This document shows positions 26,002-33,729 of a stretch of DNA of 64,000 nt, in pieces. The position numbers and the translations under genes were made by a program. The DNA lies in contig DATJGF010000110.1 in assembly GCA_035495315.1 (NCBI GenBank), forward strand, positions 1-64,000, read 5' to 3'. Numbering within the stretch: the stretch's first letter is position 1; every line of letters starts with the position of its first letter. The notes below the pieces were generated by a model that was given only the letters and a program-made list of their open reading frames with translations, was not told the origin of the DNA and made no database searches. The DNA comes from DATJGF01 sp035495315. Lineage in GTDB: Bacteria; Verrucomicrobiota; Verrucomicrobiia; Limisphaerales; UBA8199.

Positions 26002-26385
26002 CTGCGCCGCAGGCACCGGACCCGCCGCCACCAGTTTTTTCTTCTGCGGGTCAACGGTTAGATTCAGACCTTCGAGGGAGCGTGAGCCTAACAACAAAAG
26101 GTCACCCTTTTCTGCGAATACGATTTCATCGACCGTAAAATTTTTCTCCAACCGTACAATAGCGAAGCCGACACTGCGTTTGACTTTTTGGCCGTTCGCC
26201 ATCAAAAACTCGACATCTCTTTTCTCACGTTGTATGCCCAGCTCCTCCAAAATCTCTTTTGAGACCCAGGTATATTCGCTTCCAGTGCCGACCAGCAGTT
26301 TGGGCAAAGTTGCCCCCTTAGACCGATTCGAGACGTTCTCGATGCGGCATTCCACGTAAAATGTGCCCACATCTTTCTCTATCAT
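25987..26385 (-). CDS. retropepsin-like protein with changed active site
   Basis: 132 residues, no signal. The layout is that of a clan-AA single-domain aspartic protease: THE fold start (TFYVECRIENV), flap region (VEFLMANGQKVKRSVGFAIVRL) and LLLLGSRSLEGLNLTVD near the end, which matches the family's final strand and loop. The active-site triad is normally D-T/S-G, but here it is LVGTGSEYTWV with Gly33 in place of the aspartate (codon GGC at about 26288). Without that residue peptide cleavage is not expected. The last residues, rich in Ala, come from a palindromic repeat. Located between two permease genes on the same strand. Function unknown; a binding role is possible. Confidence 0.8.
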   Translation of the reverse strand: MIEKDVGTFYVECRIENVSNRSKGATLPKLLVGTGSEYTWVSKEILEELGIQREKRDVEFLMANGQKVKRSVGFAIVRLEKNFTVDEIVFAEKGDLLLLGSRSLEGLNLTVDPQKKKLVAAGPVPAAQASAG

Positions 26386-26448
26386 TCAGCAGTGAATATA
26401 GGGCCTCACGATTTAAGTGCACACATTACCTGTGGGCAAGGGCTAAAG

Positions 26449-27978
26449 TCAATCAATTTTACCGGCCCCTGCCAAGCTCCCCTTCCACAGAAAATAAACC
26501 GGTACCCCCGCCAGGACGATCGCCAATCCGGGCCACGAGGTTTTGGTCTTGTAAACCAGCAATACGAGACTGATCGCGGTCGCGGCCAAAATGTAGAGAA
26601 TCGGCACCACCGGATAGCCAAACGCGCGGTACGGACGCTCCACATTGGGCTGTTTGCGTCTCAATACAAAGATCCCGATAATCGTAAGGACGTAGAAAAT
26701 CAACACTGCAAAAATGACGTAATCCAGCAGCGTGCTGTAAAGATTGCCGTATTGTGGCGCGCCACTCGCGTCGACCGAGCGGGTGCGCGGCAGCACCAGC
26801 AAACAGGTCCAGACGCATTGAAGCACCAGGCCTACCGCCGGCACGCTTTGCGCATTGAGGTGGCCCGTCGACTTGAAAAACAGCCCATCCCGCGCCATCG
26901 CGTAATAAACACGTGCTCCGGAGAGAATGAGTCCATTATTACAACCAAAGGTCGATACCATGATGGCGATCGCCATTATGATGGGGCCAGCGCCGGAGAA
27001 AACCGTATTGATCGCTGCGGTCGCCACGCGATCATCCGGCGCATGCTGGATTTGGTCCAGGGGCAGGAGTCCGAGGTAAGCCAGATTCGCCAGAATATAC
27101 AACGCCGTGACCAGGCCCGTCCCGGCAGCCAGAGAAAGCGGCACCGTCCGCCGCGGATTTTTCACTTCACCCGCAATAAAGGTGACGTTATTCCACGCAT
27201 CCGAAGAAAACAGCGAACCAACCTGGGCGACGCAGAAGGCGATGAATAGTCCGAAAGCGCCCGCGGCAGCCGTAACTGCCGGAACGAATGAAAAATCTGG
27301 TGTGATTCTGGAGACGCCGCGCGGAGTCCATATGTCAGTAAAGTTCGCTTTGAAAACCGCGTCATTGCGGCTCAACACCAACCCGATCAGGATGAGCGCC
27401 AGCAGCGAGAGTGTCTTGGCTGAAGTGAAAATGTTCTGGATGACTTTGCCGACCTGCAATCCCCGCGTGTTGATGTAGGTCAGGAGCACAATTAAGCAGA
27501 TGGCGACCAACTGTTGGGTCGAGAGACTGACGGCGTAGCTATCCGATAAATTGATCGGCGGAATGATCCACGCGGTCGGAGAAACTGCCGGCACCAGGAC
27601 TCCCAAGTAACGCGAGAACGCTACCGCGACGGCCGCGATCGTGCCGGTCTGAATCACCAGGAACAAAGTCCACCCATATAAAAATCCCCAAAGCGGGCTG
27701 TAGGCTTCGCGGAGATAGACATATTGTCCTCCTGCTCGTGGCATCATCGCCGCCAGCTCGCCATAGCTCAGTGCCGCGCTAATTGTCAACGCGCCTGTGA
27801 CCAGCCATGCCAGCAAAAGCCAGCCCGTCGAGCCGACCTGCCGGCTGATATCCGCCGAGACAATGAAAATGCCCGAGCCGATCATCGAACCGGCTACCAG
27901 CATAGTGGCGTCCAGCAACCCGAGTCCCTGAACGAGCTTCGGTTCTGGCACGGAGACTGGAGCTTGGGCCTGTGGCAT
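26449..27978 (-). CDS. APC-family amino-acid permease (LAT/SteT-like), second of three
   Basis: 509 residues, about 12 helices. LVAGSMIGSGIFIVSADIS near 32-50 is the substrate-site helix. YVYLREAYSPLWGFLYGW follows, then FSSDAWNNVTFIAGEVKNPRRTVPLSLAAGTGLV. The sequence resembles light-chain-type exchangers such as SteT more than the CAT proteins next to it. The C-terminus is short and basic. Its start lies only four bases after the stop of the upstream permease, so they share a transcript. Two dissimilar permeases in one operon suggest exchange or uptake of related amino acids; substrate not readable from sequence. Confidence 0.9.
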   Translation of the reverse strand: MPQAQAPVSVPEPKLVQGLGLLDATMLVAGSMIGSGIFIVSADISRQVGSTGWLLLAWLVTGALTISAALSYGELAAMMPRAGGQYVYLREAYSPLWGFLYGWTLFLVIQTGTIAAVAVAFSRYLGVLVPAVSPTAWIIPPINLSDSYAVSLSTQQLVAICLIVLLTYINTRGLQVGKVIQNIFTSAKTLSLLALILIGLVLSRNDAVFKANFTDIWTPRGVSRITPDFSFVPAVTAAAGAFGLFIAFCVAQVGSLFSSDAWNNVTFIAGEVKNPRRTVPLSLAAGTGLVTALYILANLAYLGLLPLDQIQHAPDDRVATAAINTVFSGAGPIIMAIAIMVSTFGCNNGLILSGARVYYAMARDGLFFKSTGHLNAQSVPAVGLVLQCVWTCLLVLPRTRSVDASGAPQYGNLYSTLLDYVIFAVLIFYVLTIIGIFVLRRKQPNVERPYRAFGYPVVPILYILAATAISLVLLVYKTKTSWPGLAIVLAGVPVYFLWKGSLAGAGKID

Positions 27979-27982
27979 ACGA

Positions 27983-29572
27983 TTAACTCGTTGAGATTGG
28001 CTTCGATTTGTTCCTCAGCCGGCTACGGCGGAACCCATAGAGAACATAAATGACCAGTCCGGCCAACATCCAGATAAAGAAGCGCAGCCAGGTGACTGCC
28101 GGGAGCTCATACATCAAATATCCGCAAGTGAGAATTGCCGCCAAAGGCACCCACGGGACCAGCGGCGTCCGGAACGGGCGCGGCCGCTGCGGGTCAGTGT
28201 GGCGCAAAATGATAATCCCGGCGGCGACGAGAACGAAGGCAAAGAGCGTGCCGACGTTTGTGAGATCGACCAGTTCGCCAATGCTGGCGACCGATGAGCA
28301 AAAGGCGACGATGACACCAGTAATGATAGTGGTGATGTGGGGCGTAGCAAAACGGGGGTGTATCTTGGCGGCCCACGGCGGCAGCAAGCCGTCGCGACCC
28401 ATGGAGAAGAATATTCGCGGCTGCCCAGCCTGATATGGAATCAGGGCGGAGGTAGTGGCCAGTATCCCCCCTAGCGCAACGATGCTGGCGGTCCATTTCA
28501 TGCCACGAACCAGGAAGGCATCCGCCAAAGGCTCAGCGGTCCCAAGCGTATCCCACTTGGACATGCCGGTTAGCACAATCGCGACGGCGACATAGAGAAT
28601 AGTGCATATTGCCAGGCTGCCAATGATGCCGATCGGCATGTCGCGTTGGGGGTTCCGCGTTTCTTCAGAGGCAGTCGATACAGCATCAAACCCGATGTAG
28701 GCAAAAAAGATAATCGCGGCGGCTCCGGAGATCCCTTTCAAACCGTTTGGCGCGAAGGGTGTCCAGTTCTCCGGCTGAATACAGGTCACCCCAACGATCA
28801 GAAAGAAAATGATGATACCGATTTTGGCCAGCGTCACAGTCGTATTGAAACGGGCTGTCTCGCGAATGCCGATCAGCACAACCCACGTCACCAGGACCAC
28901 GATCGCAAAAGCCGGCATGTTGAAAATAAATGGAATGCCTGCAATCCGCGGAGCGGTTGCCCAAGCCTCAAGATTTCTCGAGCCCAGTTCGGCAAACCCG
29001 GAAAAGTCCAATCCGCCTGGAAGGAACGGGTTCAGGGAAAAAGTCTGTATTGCCGCAACGGCTTCCAGGAATCGATCGCGACTCTGGAATACTGAGCGGA
29101 AGTCGGTGCCAAACCACGCCGGCCAATGGAGGTGTAGGCCATTCAAAAAGCTTTGAAAGTAACCAGACCAGGACACCGCGACGGCGGCATTGCTGATGGC
29201 GTATTCGAGAATCAGATCCCACCCGATCAGCCACGCGGCCAGTTCGCCCATTGTCGCGTAAGCATATGTATAGGCCGAGCCTGACACCGGCACCATCGCG
29301 GCAAATTCCGCATAGCAGAGCGCCGCAAAACTGCAGGCAACAGTCACGATCAGCAACGAAATTACCAACGCAGGCCCGGCGCCCAACCGCACACCGTCAC
29401 CGGCCGCCGCGGTTCCAATACTCGAAAAAATGCCGGCACCGACTATCGCACCGACACCCAACAGGGTCAGCTGCAGCGGGCCTAGGAGCCGCCGAAGCTG
29501 ATGTTCGGGCTGCGAGGTTTCACCCACCAGAATGTCGAGGGATTTGCGCCGAAACAGTTCGTGGGGAAACAT
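27983..29572 (-). CDS. APC-family amino-acid permease (CAT type), third of three
   Basis: 529 residues with about 12 to 14 helices. The N-terminal RRKSLDILVGETSQPEHQLRRLLGPLQL and VGAIVGAGIFSSIGTAAAG match CAT-type APC transporters. FFAYIGFDAVSTASEETRNPQRDMPIGIIGSL is nearly the same as in the first permease, so the two probably arose by duplication. An extra loop (about 150-190, RDRFLEAVAAIQTFSLNP) is longer here. First gene of the permease operon; upstream lies a palindromic repeat. Confidence 0.9.
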   Translation of the reverse strand: MFPHELFRRKSLDILVGETSQPEHQLRRLLGPLQLTLLGVGAIVGAGIFSSIGTAAAGDGVRLGAGPALVISLLIVTVACSFAALCYAEFAAMVPVSGSAYTYAYATMGELAAWLIGWDLILEYAISNAAVAVSWSGYFQSFLNGLHLHWPAWFGTDFRSVFQSRDRFLEAVAAIQTFSLNPFLPGGLDFSGFAELGSRNLEAWATAPRIAGIPFIFNMPAFAIVVLVTWVVLIGIRETARFNTTVTLAKIGIIIFFLIVGVTCIQPENWTPFAPNGLKGISGAAAIIFFAYIGFDAVSTASEETRNPQRDMPIGIIGSLAICTILYVAVAIVLTGMSKWDTLGTAEPLADAFLVRGMKWTASIVALGGILATTSALIPYQAGQPRIFFSMGRDGLLPPWAAKIHPRFATPHITTIITGVIVAFCSSVASIGELVDLTNVGTLFAFVLVAAGIIILRHTDPQRPRPFRTPLVPWVPLAAILTCGYLMYELPAVTWLRFFIWMLAGLVIYVLYGFRRSRLRNKSKPISTS

Positions 29573-29674
29573 GATTCGGCCTCAATCTCTCGTTTTCTCG
29601 GCTGGCATCCTCAGAGCAGATTTGACTATCGCCCTTTGCGCAAGAAAAAACAGCTCCGCGGAGTCCCCCAGGTC

Positions 29675-29706
29675 TTGGAGTGCGGCAGAGGTCTACCGCA
29701 CTCCAA
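29675..29706. repeat. CTTGGAG-type palindromic element, copy 2
   Basis: TTGGAGTGCGG (29675-29685) and CCGCACTCCAA (29696-29706) are perfect 11-base arms around a 10-base loop. Same family as 24149-24222. Read on the minus strand it gives VLECGRPLPHSKT, a peptide expected wherever such an element is translated. Confidence 0.65.
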
Positions 29707-29720
29707 AACTTGCCGGCTTG

Positions 29721-31298
29721 TCAGGTCGCCTTGGGCAGCGTGCTCACGTTGACGAATTCTACGCCGAGTTTCTTGAGCGCGTAGCTGCATTCCTTCAAAT
29801 AATCGCCGTAGCAAAGCATCCAGTGAAAACCTTTCATCTGCTCGAGAAGTGCGTTGGCATCGCCATGGACACGGACATCGACCTGGCTTCGGCAGATATC
29901 GAGGAAGGGGTTGCCGACTATCGTGCCGGCAAAGCCCAGCCATTGTTTGCAGCCGAAGTCGGGCACGAGCGTGGTTGTGAGCTGGCCAACTTTCATTTCG
30001 ACTTTCGGTGCAGCGCCATAGTCGCTCTCGAAATGAGTAAAAATCTTTGTCCGCTCGGGACGATGGCCATCCATTTTACGCGGAGCAGTGCAGTGGGCCA
30101 GGGTGACGATGCCATCGTGCGGGAAGGTCGGATCATTCAGGAACACCGGGCGGCTGCTGATATAATGGAGCAGAATGCCTGAAGGAATAACGACGAAATC
30201 CGACTCACAAAAGGCGAGATAGGCCTCGTCATTCAGCAAGGAGAGGGGCATGCAGGCCGTCGTTCGGCTCATGCCCATAATAGTGCCCATACATTGGTTC
30301 ACCGTAATCGCATCCGTTCCCGCCTCGTCGAGAATGTCTTTGAAGACTTCGGTCAGGACAAACGCGTTGTTGAGGAAAGGACGCGCGGTCTGAAGCGAGA
30401 GGCGCGGTTCGCGCAGGAGCCGGCCCGCAGCAGTCTCACTGCGGCGAAGCAGGGCGGTATCCTGGAAAGCCGCTTTCAGGCGTTTCTCGAGTTCAGGGTA
30501 CGGATAATCCACCAGTTCCAGCTTCCAGGTTTCGCGTGCGATCGCCGGGGCGCGATGTCCACCCTCGCCCCAACCTGCGGGGCCCCCGATGCAGACAATC
30601 CGTTTACCCAGCGTGTTTTTGAGTGCCGCGTGGGTGCGCAGCCGCCACAGCAGTTCCTCGTTTTTGTCGACGACGACGTCATGGACATCAATCTCCAGCG
30701 GGCCGTATTCGTCGACCGTTTTCCGCAGCAGCCGCGGATGGACAATTTCGTACCAGAGGTACACCGGGCCGGGGTCATGACGCAGGAACATGAGATTGAA
30801 ATGTTCCTTGCGGAGCAGCTTTTCCAAACCCCAGCCCCCGGCGGCATACAACAGGAGCGTATCGAATTCAGTGCGCTCCAGTCGGGCGGCCGCTTCATCG
30901 CCGCTCTTGGCGGAGATGATCGGCAGGAATTCGAGCGGAACCTCTGCTTGCGCCTTGAGCGCGGTAAGCTCCGATTCAATGTGCGTTCTTTCCCGGGCAG
31001 CATCGTTCTCGCTCTGGATGCCACCCCAATTGCGCCAGCTGGTATGCTCTTTGCGTTGCGGCGTTTCGTAAGTCAGCACGGGTTGCACGCGGAGCGGCTT
31101 GCAATAGCGTGGGTGACGCGGCGGACCGGAGTCCGCCTCGGCCGCAGCGACATCAAGGGCGGACATGGCCAACCCGCCCGCGGCGAAAGCACCGACGTGG
31201 TAGAGGAACCGGCGGCGGTTTACGGCCTGGAACTGGGGGAGGGTGAACGGGCGACAACCGTGGCAGGTGCAGCAACTGTGGTGATGGTTCGTGCTCAT
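29721..31298 (-). CDS. Tat-exported L-fucose isomerase-like protein
   Basis: 525 residues from the ATG at 31298; a GTG two codons earlier is less likely. The N-terminus carries a His/Cys cluster (STNHHHSCCTCHGCRPF) followed by a Tat-like signal (NRRRFLYHVGAFAAGGLAMSALDVAAA), so the protein is predicted to be exported folded. The body reads like the FucI/AraA-type two-domain fold: TLLLYAAGGWGLEKLL, ALKNTLGKRIVCIGGPAGWG, then AITVNQCMGTIMG, and a C-terminal half with TLAHCTAPRKMDGH and ESDYGAAPKVEMKVGQ. An isomerase or a sugar-binding role is inferred from this resemblance only. Divergent from the SGNH gene at 31464. Confidence 0.7.
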   Translation of the reverse strand: MSTNHHHSCCTCHGCRPFTLPQFQAVNRRRFLYHVGAFAAGGLAMSALDVAAAEADSGPPRHPRYCKPLRVQPVLTYETPQRKEHTSWRNWGGIQSENDAARERTHIESELTALKAQAEVPLEFLPIISAKSGDEAAARLERTEFDTLLLYAAGGWGLEKLLRKEHFNLMFLRHDPGPVYLWYEIVHPRLLRKTVDEYGPLEIDVHDVVVDKNEELLWRLRTHAALKNTLGKRIVCIGGPAGWGEGGHRAPAIARETWKLELVDYPYPELEKRLKAAFQDTALLRRSETAAGRLLREPRLSLQTARPFLNNAFVLTEVFKDILDEAGTDAITVNQCMGTIMGMSRTTACMPLSLLNDEAYLAFCESDFVVIPSGILLHYISSRPVFLNDPTFPHDGIVTLAHCTAPRKMDGHRPERTKIFTHFESDYGAAPKVEMKVGQLTTTLVPDFGCKQWLGFAGTIVGNPFLDICRSQVDVRVHGDANALLEQMKGFHWMLCYGDYLKECSYALKKLGVEFVNVSTLPKAT

Positions 31299-31463
31299 AG
31301 ACACCGGGAGGTTTAATTTCGTTGATTAGTTACTTGAATATTATTCACACTCTTTTACAGGTCCACTTTTGACACAAATGCCCTGGATACGGCAAGCTCA
31401 TTTCGTCTCATTTCTGAATGCTGAAGCCTTGCCTTCCTCACCCAAACACTGCAGGCTCGGTTC

Positions 31464-32138
31464 ATGTTTCGACTTTCTGCGAAACCACGTTGGTGGCTGG
31501 TAGCTTTGCTTTTATTATCCGGCCTGTCACAACTCTCGGCCCAAACTCAGACAAGCACTTCACGTTGGGAACCCGAAATTCAGGCGTTCGAGACCCACGA
31601 CCGCACCAATCCTCCGCCGCGGGATGGCATTCTGTTCATCGGCAGCTCCTCATTTCGTCTCTGGAAAACTTTGGCGCAAGACTTCCCGGGCAAACCCGTC
31701 ATCAATCGCGGTTTTGGCGGCTCGGAAATCGCTGACTCAACCGCCTTCGCCGATCGGATCATTTTTCCTTATCACCCGCGCCTGATCGTGCTGTATGCGG
31801 GAGACAATGATTTGGCGAACGGCAAGAGCGCGCAGCAAGTGGTGGCGGATTACCGGGCGTTCGTGCACGCCGTGCGGGCACGTTTGCCGGAGGCGCAGAT
31901 TGCGTTCGTGTCAATCAAGCCGAGTCCATCGCGCTGGCATTTGAAAGAGCAGATCGAGTCGGCAAATCGACAAATTGCAGCCATCAAAGAAGACGGGCTG
32001 TTGTTCATCGATGTGTATGGGCGGATGCTGGGCCCGGATGGGAAGCCGGACGCTGGACTGTTTATGCCGGACGGCTTGCACCCGAATGCGAAGGCCTACC
32101 GGCTCTGGGCGGCGACGATCGGGCCGTATCTTCAATAG
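31464..32138 (+). CDS. secreted SGNH/GDSL hydrolase
   Basis: 224 residues with signal peptide (WWLVALLLLSGLSQLSAQ). SGNH blocks: ILFIGSSSFRLW (nucleophile Ser61), GFGGSEI, LYAGDNDL, and DGLHPN (Asp203, His206). Such enzymes remove acetyl or acyl groups from polysaccharides. It sits 15 bases before the GPH symporter gene, on the same strand as the GH94 phosphorylase, which suggests deacetylation of an oligosaccharide before import. The substrate is not proven. Confidence 0.85.
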   Translation: MFRLSAKPRWWLVALLLLSGLSQLSAQTQTSTSRWEPEIQAFETHDRTNPPPRDGILFIGSSSFRLWKTLAQDFPGKPVINRGFGGSEIADSTAFADRIIFPYHPRLIVLYAGDNDLANGKSAQQVVADYRAFVHAVRARLPEAQIAFVSIKPSPSRWHLKEQIESANRQIAAIKEDGLLFIDVYGRMLGPDGKPDAGLFMPDGLHPNAKAYRLWAATIGPYLQ

Positions 32139-32153
32139 CTTTCGAGCAGAGTT

Positions 32154-33548
32154 GTGACAGCGACGTCGCAGTCAGAGTTGTCGACTCCACGGTTGGGGTG
32201 GCGGGAAAAACTCAGTTATGGCGTTGCCGATATGGGCTTCAATTTTTATTGGTCCAATATCGCGACTTTCCTGATGATCTTTTACACCGACGTGTTTGGC
32301 ATCTCGGCGGCGGCGGCGGGATCGATGCTCTTTGCGATCAAGATCATTAATGCCTTCACTGACCCGATGATCGGCGCGGCGGCCGACCGCACCAAAACCC
32401 GATTTGGGAAATTCAGGCCTTATTTGATCTGGATGGCGCTTCCCTTGGCAGTGGCCGGCGTGCTCACCTATAGCACGCCGCCTCTGAGTCAAAATGGGAA
32501 ACTGATTTATGCCTATGGCACCTATCTGTTGATGATGGTGTGCTATACTGGCATCAATATCCCCTACAATGCGCTCTCGGGCGTGATGTCGCCGGATCCG
32601 CAAGAGCGTTCGACCATCAACGGCTTGCGGTTCATTTTCGCGTTTGGTGGCAGCATGCTGGTGACGGCGGCGACACCAATCCTGGTAAAGCGGCTCGGCG
32701 GCGGGAATGAGCGGTTGGGCTGGCAACTGACGATGATGGTTTGGGGCATTGCGGCATCGTGCATTTTCCTGCTGACCTTTCTCAACACGCGCGAGCGTGT
32801 CGCGCCGCCGGCGTCTCAAAGGACCGACGTCACTCAAGATGTAAAGGACTTGGCACGAAACCGGCCGTGGGTGGTGCTGTTTTTCCTGGCGCTGATCATC
32901 ATGATTACCATCACGCTCCGTACTTCGACCGCGGCTTATTACTTCAAGTACTACGTTGAACGGCCGGATTTGATGGCGGCATTTGTGCCTGCATATATGG
33001 CGGCTGCGGCGGCAGGCGCTTCGCTAACGCCGGTGCTGACCAAGTTTTTTGATAAGCGGCTGCTACTGATAGTGCTGATGAGTATCACAGGCGTACTGTC
33101 GATCGGGTTTTTCTTTATCCCAAAAGACCAGATTGCGTGGATGTTTGTGCTGCAGGTTGCGACGGGCCTGGTGCTGGGGCCGAAGTCGCCGCTGGCTTTC
33201 GCGATGTACGCAGACACGGCGGATTTCAACGAGTGTTGTACCGGGCGCCGAGCGACCGCGATGACTTTTGCCGCGGCGACTTTTTCGCAAAAACTCGGCA
33301 CGGCGCTGGCCGCGGCGGTGATGGGCTGGGTATTCACCGCGCTTGGCTACGTCCCCAACGCAACTCAGACCTCCAGGTCACAAACAGGGATTGTGCTGAT
33401 GATGTCGTTCATTCCGGCGGCGTTTGCTTTTCTGGCGGCGGGGATCATGCTCTTTTACAAACTGGACAATCGACAATTAGCGCAGATTCAGTTGGAGTTG
33501 GCGCAACGCAAGGCGGCTGAAAAAGCTGCAGTCGCAGTTTCGGCGTAG
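32154..33548 (+). CDS. GPH-family sugar:cation symporter
   Basis: 464 residues from a GTG start at 32154, 15 bases after the SGNH gene. About 12 transmembrane helices of the major facilitator fold. The N-terminus LSYGVADMGFNFYWSNIATFLMIFYTDVFGI and the loop DPMIGAAADRTKTRFGKFRPYLIW are the signature of glycoside-pentoside-hexuronide symporters. YNALSGVMSPDPQERSTINGLRF is another. It would import an oligosaccharide or uronide with Na or H. Followed by a 166-bp repeat element and then a GH94 phosphorylase, so import and phosphorolysis are probably linked. Confidence 0.92.
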   Translation: MTATSQSELSTPRLGWREKLSYGVADMGFNFYWSNIATFLMIFYTDVFGISAAAAGSMLFAIKIINAFTDPMIGAAADRTKTRFGKFRPYLIWMALPLAVAGVLTYSTPPLSQNGKLIYAYGTYLLMMVCYTGINIPYNALSGVMSPDPQERSTINGLRFIFAFGGSMLVTAATPILVKRLGGGNERLGWQLTMMVWGIAASCIFLLTFLNTRERVAPPASQRTDVTQDVKDLARNRPWVVLFFLALIIMITITLRTSTAAYYFKYYVERPDLMAAFVPAYMAAAAAGASLTPVLTKFFDKRLLLIVLMSITGVLSIGFFFIPKDQIAWMFVLQVATGLVLGPKSPLAFAMYADTADFNECCTGRRATAMTFAAATFSQKLGTALAAAVMGWVFTALGYVPNATQTSRSQTGIVLMMSFIPAAFAFLAAGIMLFYKLDNRQLAQIQLELAQRKAAEKAAVAVSA

Positions 33549-33710
33549 CGGCAGGCGTCTCGCCTGCCGTGGAGGGCGGGGTCCCGCCGCCTGGGTCAAT
33601 GCTGCTGAGGTCACCGGAAGCGGAAAGCGCGGCTGAAATGAGAGTGTTCGAAATTTGTCTTCGCCGGGCAGGATGCCCGGTTTTACGGCAGGCGAGACGC
33701 CTGCCGCTAC
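33545..33710. repeat. MITE-like element with 26-bp inverted repeats, copy 1
   Basis: The arms at 33545-33570 and 33685-33710 are perfect 26-base reverse complements, starting GTAGCGGCAGGCGTC and ending GACGCCTGCCGCTAC. Each arm is itself palindromic (GGCAGGCG...CGCCTGCC). Inside are further hairpins (GGCGGGGTCCCGCC; CCGGGCAGGATGCCCGG). A partner of 161 bp with the same plan is at 58931-59091. No open frame lies within, so it is non-autonomous. The symporter stop overlaps its start. Confidence 0.8.
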
Positions 33711-33729
33711 GGGCATTGCAGAGTTAATT

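Noticed and set aside
33655..33729. N-terminal extension of the GH94 gene from an upstream TTG
   Set aside because: The 25 extra residues are encoded by the MITE-like element; the ATG at 33730 gives the natural start.
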